A stretch of DNA of 64,000 bases. Origin: JBNKVT01 sp050299335 (GTDB taxonomy: Bacteria; Pseudomonadota; Alphaproteobacteria; Rhodobacterales; Rhodobacteraceae). Position numbers and translations under genes: made by a program. Positions 16,564-24,294 of the stretch are shown here, piece by piece. Within the stretch, counting starts at the first letter, position 1. Each line of letters begins with the position of its first letter. The notes beneath the pieces are model-generated. The model worked only from the letters and a program-made list of their open reading frames with translations. It made no database searches and was not told where the DNA came from. The stretch covers positions 62,001-126,000 of the forward strand of contig JBNKVT010000030.1 in NCBI GenBank assembly GCA_050299335.1, given 5' to 3'.

Positions 16564-17862
16564 TTATTCAGCCGCCACCGCACTGACCCGCCCGGTCCGC
16601 TTGGCCTTGATCCGGTCCTCGATCTCGTCGCGGAAATGCCGGATCAGCCCCTGGATCGGCCAGGCCGCCGCATCACCGAGCGCACAGATCGTATGGCCCT
16701 CGACCTGCTTGGTCACGTCGAACAGCATGTCGATTTCCTCGGGCTCGGCATCCCCCTGCACCAGCCGTTCCATCACCCGCATCATCCAGCCGGTGCCTTC
16801 CCGGCAGGGCGTGCACTGGCCGCAGCTTTCGTGCTTGTAGAACACGCTCAACCGCCAGATCGCCTTGATGATATCGACCGAATTGTCCATCACGATCACC
16901 GCCGCCGTCCCCAGTCCCGAGCCGAGATCATTGCGCAGATAGTCAAAATCCATGATCGCATCGCGCATGTTCTCACCGCGCACGCACGGCACCGAGGACC
17001 CGCCCGGGATCACCGCCTTGAGGTTATCCCAGCCGCCCCGGATACCGCCGCAATGCTTCTCGATCAGCTCCTCGAAGCTGATCGACATCGCCTCTTCCAC
17101 AACGCAGGGGTTGTTCACATGGCCCGAGATCGCAAACAGCTTGGTCCCGGCATTGTTCGGCCGCCCGAAAGAGGCAAACCACTCCGCCCCGCGCCTCAGG
17201 ATCGTCGGCGCCACCGCGATGCTCTCGACGTTGTTCACCGTGGTCGGACAGCCATAAAGCCCGGTATTGGCCGGGAAAGGCGGCTTCAGCCGCGGCATCC
17301 CCTTGCGGCCCTCGAGGCTTTCCAAGAGCGCCGTCTCCTCACCGCAGATATAAGCCCCGGCCCCATGATGCAGATAGACATCGAAATCCCAACCGGACTT
17401 GGCCGCATTCGGGCCCAACAGCCCCGCATCATAACACTCGTCGATGGCAATCTGCAGCGCCTCACGCTCGCGAATATATTCGCCGCGCAGATAGATATAG
17501 GCCGCATGCGCCCCCATCCCGAACCCCGCGATCAGACAGCCCTCGATCAGCGAATGCGGATCGTGGCGCATGATTTCGCGGTCCTTGCAGGTGCCGGGTT
17601 CCGACTCGTCGGCATTGACCACCAGATAATGCGGCCGCCCGTCGCTTTCCTTCGGCATGAACGACCATTTCAGCCCGGTCGGGAACCCGGCCCCGCCGCG
17701 CCCCCTGAGGCCGGAGGCCTTCATCCGCTCGACCACCTCGTCGCGGCCCAGCTTGATGAGATCGGCGGTCTTGTCCCAATGCCCCCGCGCCATCGCGCCC
17801 TTCAGCGAGCGGTCATGCATCCCGTAGATATTGGTGAAGATACGGTCCTTATCTTCGAGCAT
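16564..17862 (-). CDS. nuoF: NADH-quinone oxidoreductase subunit F (NADH/FMN)
   Basis: 432-residue NADH-dehydrogenase subunit of complex I. The FMN/NADH Rossmann motifs GLRGRGGAGFPTGLKW and GAGAYICGEETALL are intact, as is the N3 cluster motif ESCGQCTPCREG with the distal cysteine in TICALGDAA. The ATG at 17862 sits inside the last codons of the upstream membrane-protein gene (14-nt overlap), and the Shine-Dalgarno GGAAGG is encoded by that gene's C-terminus. A degenerate copy of this same start region occurs at 18250-18300. Confidence 0.97.
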   Translation of the reverse strand: MLEDKDRIFTNIYGMHDRSLKGAMARGHWDKTADLIKLGRDEVVERMKASGLRGRGGAGFPTGLKWSFMPKESDGRPHYLVVNADESEPGTCKDREIMRHDPHSLIEGCLIAGFGMGAHAAYIYLRGEYIREREALQIAIDECYDAGLLGPNAAKSGWDFDVYLHHGAGAYICGEETALLESLEGRKGMPRLKPPFPANTGLYGCPTTVNNVESIAVAPTILRRGAEWFASFGRPNNAGTKLFAISGHVNNPCVVEEAMSISFEELIEKHCGGIRGGWDNLKAVIPGGSSVPCVRGENMRDAIMDFDYLRNDLGSGLGTAAVIVMDNSVDIIKAIWRLSVFYKHESCGQCTPCREGTGWMMRVMERLVQGDAEPEEIDMLFDVTKQVEGHTICALGDAAAWPIQGLIRHFRDEIEDRIKAKRTGRVSAVAAE

Positions 17863-18172
17863 TGTGAACCTTCCTTAGCAACGGAAACACGATCAGGAAA
17901 TAGACTGCCATCCCGAGAACGACGAACAGGACTGCTGCAGCCACGAGGTATTTGTAAGCGTCATCGTAGGTCAGTCCGAATGCAGGTCTGCCGTCGGGTG
18001 TTCCATAAGCGCCAACCAGGAATGTCATCGCGGCCAGAAACACGGCACTGAGTATCCCCAGCACCACAAAGAACTTGGTGAAAGCCCTCTTCAGAAGACG
18101 TTCAGCTTCTTCCGGCGTGGGATCGGCTTCGATCTGATCGCTGGCGGTATTAAATCCGACTTCGCGCGTCAT
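17849..18172 (-). CDS. Small two-helix membrane protein overlapping nuoF start (copy 1)
   Basis: 107 residues: a charged N-terminal region, then FTKFFVVLGILSAVF and a second hydrophobic segment, ending LLRKVHNARR. The gene at 18275-18601 is a paralogue (KFFAVLIVLGLGY, then a C-terminal helix ending RRVHDARR). The 3' end of this gene contains the nuoF ribosome binding site and start. It may control nuoF translation by coupling. Its own ATG overlaps the stop of the relic ORF at 18169-18288. Function unknown. Confidence 0.72.
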   Translation of the reverse strand: MTREVGFNTASDQIEADPTPEEAERLLKRAFTKFFVVLGILSAVFLAAMTFLVGAYGTPDGRPAFGLTYDDAYKYLVAAAVLFVVLGMAVYFLIVFPLLRKVHNARR

Positions 18173-18288
18173 CGGCCCGCCTCCTCGCCTTGCCCGCGCC
18201 CGCAAGCACGGGCGATCTGCGCGGTTATCACCAGACAGTTGTGCCACGCGTGCGTAATGCAGGAGATGTGATCCTTACCGGCGTGCAT
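18169..18288 (-). pseudogene. 39-codon relic containing a fossil nuoF start
   Basis: A short open frame beginning MHAGKDHISCIT. The DNA around its ATG (GGAGGGTTCACGATGC) aligns with the true nuoF start (GGAAGGTTCACAATGC) and similarity continues for roughly 30 bases, including TAAGGA. It lies directly behind the paralogue of the gene that precedes nuoF, so it is best read as the 5' end of nuoF carried along by a tandem duplication and then degraded. The remaining codons resemble nothing. It may still be translated, since both ends overlap neighbouring genes. Confidence 0.6.
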
Positions 18289-18601
18289 CGTGAACCCTCC
18301 TGATCCCGAGAATGAGAATGCGCCATATGGCGAGGGCAATGAGACCCGCCAGCAAGAGGCCCATCCAGCCGACCAGACGATAGGCCGTGAGCTGGTCCAG
18401 CCCGTAAGGCGGAACCCCGCTTGCCGGGGCCCACAAGCCGATGAGCTGGCCGAGGAAAAACAGATAGCCAAGGCCCAGCACGATCAGCACGGCGAAGAAT
18501 TTCGAATACTGCCGGTTGATCAGATAGGTCTTCTGCCGCTCGGACAGCGGACGCCCCTGTGGCTGCGTGTCAGAGGGGGAAAGCTGGTCTTCCATGCTCA
18601 T
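18275..18601 (-). CDS. Small two-helix membrane protein (copy 2)
   Basis: 108 residues beginning MSMEDQLSPSD, with hydrophobic segments near residues 34-52 and 75-98 and the ending ILGIRRVHDARR. It aligns over its length with the 107-residue protein at 17849-18172, including KFF, a GxPxxGL loop and the VH-ARR terminus. The ATG at 18601 overlaps the DUF5337 stop (ATGA). The family is unrecognised; it is probably an inner-membrane protein. Confidence 0.72.
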   Translation of the reverse strand: MSMEDQLSPSDTQPQGRPLSERQKTYLINRQYSKFFAVLIVLGLGYLFFLGQLIGLWAPASGVPPYGLDQLTAYRLVGWMGLLLAGLIALAIWRILILGIRRVHDARR

Positions 18602-18807
18602 TCCTCCCTCATCCGCATCCAGGCCCGGATCAGCACCACGAAGGCCCAGAACAGCGCCGCCAGACAGGCCATGTCCAACAGGAACGCAAAGCGCGGCGCG
18701 ATCCCCAGCGCGCCACCGGCCCAGGACCCCAGCATCCACAGCACCATCGCGCCGAAGATCACCTGTGCGGCGCGGCGGATCTGGGCGCGGTTCCGGTCCT
18801 CAGACAT
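18598..18807 (-). CDS. DUF5337-like small membrane protein
   Basis: 69 residues from ATG 18807 (MSEDRNRAQIRRAAQVIFG), with a charged N-terminus and two hydrophobic helices, ending WMRMREE. A TTG at 18825 could extend it by six residues but the ATG matches the usual opening. I recall this as DUF5337, a short protein regularly encoded beside nuoE/nuoF in Rhodobacteraceae; function unknown. It follows the H3TH-domain gene and overlaps the next membrane-protein gene. Confidence 0.72.
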   Translation of the reverse strand: MSEDRNRAQIRRAAQVIFGAMVLWMLGSWAGGALGIAPRFAFLLDMACLAALFWAFVVLIRAWMRMREE

Positions 18808-18821
18808 GGCGGCTTTTCCGG

Positions 18822-19688
18822 TCAATAGACGTCCCCATCCTCAACCCGTTTCGAAAACTCGGTCTCGCCGCCCGAGGCCAGGACCTTCGCCTGCCCGATC
18901 CAGTCGTCACGGCTGACCCGCCCCTTGAAGCCCTTCAGATTGTCGTCCATCCAGGCGACTTCGTCAGCGTTCCACCCGGCGATCTGGTCGAAATGATAGA
19001 TGCCGAGCGAGTTGAGCAATTGTTCAAGCTTCGGCCCCACACCCTTGATTTCCTTCAGATTATCCGCCTTACCCCCACGCGCCCCGTCCAGAGCCTGCGG
19101 CTGCGCCGCCTCCCCTGTCGCTGGCTTCGCCGGAGCAGCCTCGGCCGCAGGGGCTTTCGCCTCAGATGCCTTCGCCGTCGGAGCCGCCTCTTCGCCGTAG
19201 CGCCATTCCCCCTTGCGCGACGCCAGATCAGCCTCGCCCGCCAGCGCCTTGGACGGTTGCACAACCGATTTGGTCTCGGGCGCTGCAGCAGCCGCCGTCT
19301 CAGGCGCTGTGGTCGCCGTCGGCGCCGGATCAGGCGCCTCGGCCGGAGCCTCCGCCGCGACCGGGTCCTCCTCGCCTGCATCCGCCACCTCGGGCACCGT
19401 GTCGGCTACCGCCTCTTCGGGTAACTCGTCCGCTTCCGGCAACTCGTCCGGTTCCACCCAGGCATTCGCCGCCCGCGCCGCGGCGTCACGCTCCTCGTCG
19501 CAGAACAGCCAGTAGAACAGGAAGGCCAGCGTCATGGCGGCCAGAAACCCGAGGAACAGCCCCGCCAGCGGGTGGAAGCCGGCCAGCTTGACCACCAGCA
19601 CCGCCAGGATCAGTCCGCCGACGATGCCGCCGACCCAGCACATCAGGATGCAGAACCGCGCACTTTCAATCTGGGATTTGTCGCTCAT
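18822..19688 (-). CDS. Membrane-anchored protein with NuoE-tail (H3TH-like) domain
   Basis: 288 residues in three parts: two hydrophobic helices (about 12-36 and 42-64), a long Ala/Glu/Pro-rich linker (about 70-215), and a C-terminal helix-hairpin-helix domain, NLKEIKGVGPKLEQLLNSLG, followed by YHFDQIAGW and GFKGRVSRDDW. That last domain is clearly homologous to the C-terminal extension of NuoE encoded just upstream. The start at 19688 was chosen because AGGGGGAAGAG precedes it; an ATG at 19703 also overlaps the nuoE stop. Related to predicted flap-nuclease-like H3TH domains, though no catalytic site is evident. It might tether complex I or nucleic acid to the membrane; inference only. Confidence 0.75.
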   Translation of the reverse strand: MSDKSQIESARFCILMCWVGGIVGGLILAVLVVKLAGFHPLAGLFLGFLAAMTLAFLFYWLFCDEERDAAARAANAWVEPDELPEADELPEEAVADTVPEVADAGEEDPVAAEAPAEAPDPAPTATTAPETAAAAAPETKSVVQPSKALAGEADLASRKGEWRYGEEAAPTAKASEAKAPAAEAAPAKPATGEAAQPQALDGARGGKADNLKEIKGVGPKLEQLLNSLGIYHFDQIAGWNADEVAWMDDNLKGFKGRVSRDDWIGQAKVLASGGETEFSKRVEDGDVY

Positions 19689-19699
19689 CTCTTCCCCCT

Positions 19700-20734
19700 T
19701 CATTCCCCTGCGGCGAATGCCTTCGCCTGCGCCACCCATTCGTCACGGGTCACGCGCCCCTTGAAGCCTTCGAGATTGTCATCGACCCAGGCGATTTCCG
19801 CCGCGCTCCAGGCGGCGATCTGGTCGAAATGATAGAAACCCATCGAATGGAGCAGCTTTTCCAGCTTCGGCCCCACGCCCTTGATCTTCTTCAGATCGTC
19901 CGGCTTGCCGCCGCGCGCCGCCTTCAGACCCTCGGGCTTCGCCTCAGCCGAGGCGGCCGATTTGGTCTCCGGCGCCTTCGCAGCCGGTTCTGGCCTGGGC
20001 TTCGGTTCCGCCTTCGCCTTCGGCGCCGGTTTCGCGGGTTTGCGCACCTTCACCGGGGCCTCGTCGCCGGTGATCCGCTTCACCGTGTCGCCAAGCTCGG
20101 CGGCCAGCGAAGCCGACGCGTTCAGATCATGCGCCTTCTTGCCCCCGGTCAGCGAGGTCAGCCCGCTCAAGGGTTCCGCCGCAAAGCGCCCGTTCTGCGG
20201 CCCCGGCGCGGGCACCTCGCCACGGGCAAAGGCGTCGATGATCTCGGCAAGCTTCTCTTCCGTCAGGTCCTCGTAATAATCCTTGCCGATCTGCGCCATC
20301 GGCGCGTTCGAGCACGCCCCCAGACACTCGACCTCTTCCCACGAGAACTTCCCGTCCTCGCTCAGTTCATGCGGCCGCGGCGCGATCTTGTCCTTGCAGA
20401 CCGCAATCAGATCCTCCGCCCCGCAGATCATGCAGGACAACGTGCCGCAAACCTGGACATGCGCAACGGATCCAACGGGTTGCAGCTGGAACATGAAGTA
20501 GAACGAGGCCACCTCCATCACCCGGATCTTCGCCAGCCCGAGCATGTCGGCGATATACTCGATGGCCGGTTTCGTGACCCAACCTTCCTGCTCCTGCGCC
20601 CGCCACAAAAGCGGGATCACGGCAGACGCCTGCCGCCCTTCAGGATATTTCCCCATCTGCGCCTTCGCCCAGTCGAGATTGGCCGGGGTGAACGCGAAAC
20701 TGTCGGGCTGGGCGTGGTGAAGACGGCGGAGCAT
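19700..20734 (-). CDS. nuoE: NADH-quinone oxidoreductase subunit E with C-terminal H3TH-like extension
   Basis: 344 residues. The N-terminal 200 or so are the 24-kDa subunit with the N1a [2Fe-2S] ligands in VCGTLSC and ECLGAC. An Ala/Lys/Pro linker follows, then an extra domain of about 75 residues with LKKIKGVGPKLEKLLHSMG and YHFDQIAAW. The extension is much longer than the roughly 170-residue E. coli NuoE; such tails are known in Rhodobacterales. The ATG shares a base with the stop of the DUF559 gene, and GGGAGGG lies 10 nt upstream. Confidence 0.96.
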   Translation of the reverse strand: MLRRLHHAQPDSFAFTPANLDWAKAQMGKYPEGRQASAVIPLLWRAQEQEGWVTKPAIEYIADMLGLAKIRVMEVASFYFMFQLQPVGSVAHVQVCGTLSCMICGAEDLIAVCKDKIAPRPHELSEDGKFSWEEVECLGACSNAPMAQIGKDYYEDLTEEKLAEIIDAFARGEVPAPGPQNGRFAAEPLSGLTSLTGGKKAHDLNASASLAAELGDTVKRITGDEAPVKVRKPAKPAPKAKAEPKPRPEPAAKAPETKSAASAEAKPEGLKAARGGKPDDLKKIKGVGPKLEKLLHSMGFYHFDQIAAWSAAEIAWVDDNLEGFKGRVTRDEWVAQAKAFAAGE

Positions 20735-21165
20735 TACATTTCCCTCCCGAAACTGATCCTGAGGCCTTGAAACCGCTCCGACAAAGCGATGCAGTTCCCC
20801 CCTCCCTCTGGGAGGGGGGTTAGGGGGGAGGCTCCCTCCAGGTATCGGATAACATCCAGAATGGCCAAGGTAACCCCTTCGATATTCGCCAGCACATCAT
20901 TGTTCCAGAACCGCAAAACCGTAACGCCGGAGGCATTCAGGTCCCGGCTGCGCGCTTCGTCTTGTTCCGGCAATACGGCGTGTTGCCCGCCATCGACTTC
21001 GATGCACAGTTTCAATGCTGGCGCATAGAAATCCAGAATATAGGACTGTTCAAAGACAACCTGCCTGCGAAACCGCGTGCCCAGCGCATCCCGACGCAAC
21101 ACATCCCAAAGCTTTACCTCCGAGTCTGTCATATTCGCACGCAAGTATCGCGCACGGATGGTCAT
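20734..21165 (-). CDS. DUF559 (Vsr-like nuclease-fold) protein inserted between nuoD and nuoE
   Basis: 143 residues with the DUF559 hallmarks RARYLRANMTDSEVKLWDVL, GTRFRRQ, YILDFYAPALKLCIEVDGGQH and VLRFWNNDVLANIEGV, consistent with a very-short-patch-repair or restriction-like endonuclease fold; the acidic DFY and E-x-DGGQH residues would bind metal. The last 30 or so codons run through a REP-like repeat, giving ASPLTPLPEGGG. An inverted copy of that repeat lies just upstream. Its stop overlaps the nuoE start. Probably a recent passenger in the operon. Confidence 0.85.
   Translation of the reverse strand: MTIRARYLRANMTDSEVKLWDVLRRDALGTRFRRQVVFEQSYILDFYAPALKLCIEVDGGQHAVLPEQDEARSRDLNASGVTVLRFWNNDVLANIEGVTLAILDVIRYLEGASPLTPLPEGGGNCIALSERFQGLRISFGREM
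20793..20838. repeat. REP-like repeat, copy A (inside DUF559 3' end)
   Basis: Starts agttcccccctccctctg and continues into a G-rich half with ttagggg. Contains the palindrome CCCTCTGGGAGGG-type core. It is inverted relative to copy B at 21191-21233, and a third copy lies at 50082-50123. Copies differ by a few bases. It is translated as part of the DUF559 C-terminus. Confidence 0.85.
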
Positions 21166-21190
21166 ACCCGGCCCCCGGGAGAAGCACCGT

Positions 21191-21233
21191 CGCCCCTCTC
21201 CCCTAACCCCTCTCCCAGAGGGAGAGGGGAACT
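21191..21233. repeat. REP-like repeat, copy B (upstream of DUF559)
   Basis: Reads cgcccctctcccctaacccc followed by tctcccagagggagagggga; its reverse complement matches copies A and C almost base for base. It sits between the DUF559 start (21165) and the nuoD stop (21252), so the nuclease gene is bracketed by inverted repeats. Confidence 0.85.
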
Positions 21234-21251
21234 GCCCGGTTGCGCGATTGC

Positions 21252-22460
21252 TCACCGATCCACCTCCCCAAAAACAATATCCAGCGAGCCCAGGATCGCC
21301 GACACATCCGCCAGCTGATGCCCCGTGCACAGGTGATCCATCGCCGACAGATGTGCAAAGCCCGGCGCCCTCAGCTTGGCCTTGTAAGGCTTGTTGGTGC
21401 CGTCGGCGACCAGATAGACCCCGAACTCGCCCTTCGGCGCCTCGACGGCGGCGTAGATTTCGCCGGCTGGGACGTGGAAACCCTCGGTATAGAGCTTGAA
21501 GTGATGAATGAGCGCCTCCATCGAGGTCTTCATCTCGGCGCGCGGCGGCGGCGAGGTCTTGCCGCGCGTCATCACCTCGGCCCCTTTACATTCGTTCAGC
21601 TTTTCAACGCATTGCAGGATGATCTTCGTGCTCTCGCGCATCTCCTCCATCCGGCAGAGATAGCGGTCGTAGCAATCGCCGTTCTTGCCCACCGGCACCT
21701 TGAATTCGAACTCGTCATAGCATTCGTAAGGCTGCGCCCGGCGCAGGTCCCAGGCGAAACCGGAGCCCCGCACCATCACGCCCGTCATGCCCCAGTCATA
21801 GACATCCTGCTCGGTCACCACGCCGATATCGACATTGCGCTGCTTGAAGATGCGGTTCTCGGTCAGGAGGTCGTAGATATCCTGCAACCTGGCCGGAAAC
21901 GCCTCGGCCCATTTGGCGATATCATCCACCAGATCCTGCGGCAGGTCCTGATGCACCCCGCCGGGGCGGAAATAGGCGGCATGCAGCCGCGCCCCGCAGG
22001 CCCGTTCATAAAAGACCATCAGCTTCTCACGCTCCTCGAAGCCCCAGAGCGGCGGGGTCAGCGCGCCAACGTCCATCGCCTGCGTGGTGACATTGAGAAG
22101 GTGGTTCAGCACCCGCCCGATCTCCGAGTACAAAACCCGGATCAGCGACCCCCTGCGCGGCACCGGTGTGCCGGTCAGCCGCTCGATGGCCAGACACCAG
22201 GCATGCTCCTGGTTCATCGGGGCCACATAATCCAGCCGGTCGAAATAGGGCAGGTTCTGCAGATAGGTGCGGCTTTCCATCAGCTTTTCGGTTCCGCGAT
22301 GCAACAGGCCGATATGCGGATCGCAGCGTTCCACGATCTCGCCGTCCAGCTCCAGAACCAGCCGCAAAACCCCATGCGCCGCAGGGTGTTGCGGGCCGAA
22401 GTTGATGTTGAAATTGCGGATCTTCTGTGCCGCCGTCAGGGTGTCGCCTTTGGTGCTCAT
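21252..22460 (-). CDS. nuoD: NADH-quinone oxidoreductase subunit D
   Basis: 402-residue 49-kDa subunit of complex I lining the quinone site. The conserved FGPQHPAAHGVLRL and HIGLLHRGTEKLME segments (with the quinone-binding His) and the C-terminal DHLCTGHQLADVSAILGSLD are all present. Length is typical of an unfused NuoD. Its ATG overlaps the stop of the upstream sulfotransferase gene by 4 nt. Confidence 0.97.
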   Translation of the reverse strand: MSTKGDTLTAAQKIRNFNINFGPQHPAAHGVLRLVLELDGEIVERCDPHIGLLHRGTEKLMESRTYLQNLPYFDRLDYVAPMNQEHAWCLAIERLTGTPVPRRGSLIRVLYSEIGRVLNHLLNVTTQAMDVGALTPPLWGFEEREKLMVFYERACGARLHAAYFRPGGVHQDLPQDLVDDIAKWAEAFPARLQDIYDLLTENRIFKQRNVDIGVVTEQDVYDWGMTGVMVRGSGFAWDLRRAQPYECYDEFEFKVPVGKNGDCYDRYLCRMEEMRESTKIILQCVEKLNECKGAEVMTRGKTSPPPRAEMKTSMEALIHHFKLYTEGFHVPAGEIYAAVEAPKGEFGVYLVADGTNKPYKAKLRAPGFAHLSAMDHLCTGHQLADVSAILGSLDIVFGEVDR

Positions 22461-23368
22461 GTCGCTTCGATCCTTGCCATGTTCTGCTTCCAGCGCTCGG
22501 GGATGCGGCCCTCGAAGAACCGGTTGCAGAAGTCGTATTGCGGCTGCAACTCCCGGATAACACGCGTCAGCCTGTCCTCGTCAAGCTTCAACGACTTGCC
22601 GGTGAAAACCTGTTTCCCAAGCGCGCCGTCCTTCGGGGCTATGCCGATGAAATCGGTGACCCCCCGCAGCGTCTCGGCGCCGTGTTCCGAGCGGAAGAGG
22701 TCTTCGTAAAAGATCACATGCCGCCGGGCCTCGGGAATAGTGCGAAAGAGATTGTCCAGAGCGGCGGCATAGTCCGAGCGCAGATTGGCGTTCTCTTTCC
22801 TGCCCTTCAGGAACCGGTCGACCATCTTCAGCGCCTTTTCATCAAACTCCGCGCCCTTGCCGGCCACGTTGCCCGCATCCATGCGGATCTGCGACCACAG
22901 CCGGTCGGCGGGATCGCGCAGCATCAGCAGGAAACGGACATCGTCGGTGATCGCCAGCATCTCCTCGAACCGGTGCCCGTCGAGCGCCATGTAGACCGGG
23001 GTGATATCGACCACCACCTTGCGGCGGCCCCTGCCCTTGCACAGAAAGCGGAAATAGTCCGAGTGATCGCCATCCTCGCCTGGCCGGATGGCGGAATAGT
23101 CACACAGAGTCTCCACCCGCTTGCGGGTCTTGAGGAAGCGCACCGGATGGCGGTACCAGTCGCGTTTCTGCCGCGCGGCCAGTTCCTCGAACCTCTGGAC
23201 GCGCTTTTCGTGCACCGGCATCGGAATATCGCCGCAGATGGCGTTGAAATAGTGCATTTCCTTGATGGGGCGGAAATGGCAGTCGGGATGGTTCGACAGA
23301 TAGTCATACATCCAGGTCGTGCCGGATTTCTGCGCGCCGATACCAAGAAGAAGGGTCGGGTCCGCCAT
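22457..23368 (-). CDS. Sulfotransferase-family protein (copy 1)
   Basis: 303 residues from ATG 23368 (MADPTLLLGIG); a GTG at 23377 overlapping the previous stop is possible. The PAPS 5'-phosphosulfate loop reads GAQKSGTTWMYDYL and the 3'-phosphate motif MLRDPADRLWSQIRMD, both in the correct order for PF00685/PF13469-type enzymes. The acceptor is unknown; a glycan or a small molecule is possible. The gene upstream is a paralogue. Placement between nuoC and nuoD with a nuoD-overlapping stop is unexpected. Confidence 0.82.
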   Translation of the reverse strand: MADPTLLLGIGAQKSGTTWMYDYLSNHPDCHFRPIKEMHYFNAICGDIPMPVHEKRVQRFEELAARQKRDWYRHPVRFLKTRKRVETLCDYSAIRPGEDGDHSDYFRFLCKGRGRRKVVVDITPVYMALDGHRFEEMLAITDDVRFLLMLRDPADRLWSQIRMDAGNVAGKGAEFDEKALKMVDRFLKGRKENANLRSDYAAALDNLFRTIPEARRHVIFYEDLFRSEHGAETLRGVTDFIGIAPKDGALGKQVFTGKSLKLDEDRLTRVIRELQPQYDFCNRFFEGRIPERWKQNMARIEAT

Positions 23369-23373
23369 CGCCG

Positions 23374-24294
23374 TCACGCCGCCTCCATCGCCATGGTGTC
23401 ATGCCAGCGGGCGGGAAGGTCACCGCCGAACCAGTCGTTGCAGAACGCGTAATGCGGCGCGAGCGCTTCATAGAGGCGGCGACGCTGCTCTGGCGCAAGG
23501 GGATGTTCGGGGCTCTTGTGTTCGATCCGCCCAAAGGCCCCGGGATGGGGTGTGATACCGAGAAAATCCGTCAGGTCGCGCAGGGTTTTCGGTCCGCGGT
23601 CCGGATGGAAGAGCTCCTCGTAAAAGGTCACGTGCAACCTTCCGGGGGTCGCGGCTTCGGTCAGATTGCGCAGGACCTTGGGGTAATCCGAGCGCTCCCA
23701 GAGTCCCGCCAGCCCGCCATCGAGAAACCGCTTCAGAAACTTGTCGAGAATCGCCTCGAACTCTGCCTCAGTTTCCTGTTTGCGGTTGCTGCGCATTCTG
23801 AGATGCGACCAGGCCCGGTCTACCGGATCGCGCAAGAGCAGCAGGTAGCGGACATCCGGCACCGTGCGGGACATGTCGCGCAGGGTCTCGGTATCGAGCA
23901 TCATGTATTCCGGCGTCAGATCGGCCACCAGGCGCTGACCCTTGCGCCCCGTACACAGATAATCGCGGAACCCGGCGTGTTCGGGGGCGTCGGGATCGAT
24001 CTTCAACCAGTCGTCCAGAGCCTCGATCCGCTTCTTCAGCCAGCGTCGGCGCGCGCGGTCGCGCCAGCCACATTTTTCAAGCGCCCGCTCGGCTTCCCTG
24101 CGCTGCCCGCGACGGATTTTCGACTTCCGCGCCCAGGTATCGGGATCGCGGGCGTTATAGTAGTTCAGTTCCTTGATCTCGCGGATATGGCAATCGGGAT
24201 GGGACTTGAGATACTCGTAAAGCCAGGTCGTCCCCGCCTTGGGGACCCCGGCGCAGATCAGAAGGGTCGGCGGATCGCCGTTGCCGTCACGCAT
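23374..24294 (-). CDS. Sulfotransferase-family protein (copy 2)
   Basis: 306 residues, ATG 24294. PAPS loop GVPKAGTTWLYEYLKSHPDC; 3'-phosphate motif LLRDPVDRAWSHLRM. The C-terminal LAPHYAFCNDWFGGDLPARW matches the end of copy 1 (LQPQYDFCNRFFEGRIPERW), so the two are tandem paralogues with appreciable divergence. The start lies inside the last codons of nuoC (8-nt overlap). Substrate unknown. Confidence 0.82.
   Translation of the reverse strand: MRDGNGDPPTLLICAGVPKAGTTWLYEYLKSHPDCHIREIKELNYYNARDPDTWARKSKIRRGQRREAERALEKCGWRDRARRRWLKKRIEALDDWLKIDPDAPEHAGFRDYLCTGRKGQRLVADLTPEYMMLDTETLRDMSRTVPDVRYLLLLRDPVDRAWSHLRMRSNRKQETEAEFEAILDKFLKRFLDGGLAGLWERSDYPKVLRNLTEAATPGRLHVTFYEELFHPDRGPKTLRDLTDFLGITPHPGAFGRIEHKSPEHPLAPEQRRRLYEALAPHYAFCNDWFGGDLPARWHDTMAMEAA

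Noticed and set aside
18807..18825. TTG start extending the DUF5337-like protein by six residues
   Set aside because: It would give overlap with the previous stop, but the ATG at 18807 gives the familiar opening; kept as an alternative only.
20793..21233. Repeats A and B as a CRISPR fragment
   Set aside because: Only two copies in inverted orientation with a gene between them, and palindromic REP-like structure; no spacers and no cas genes.
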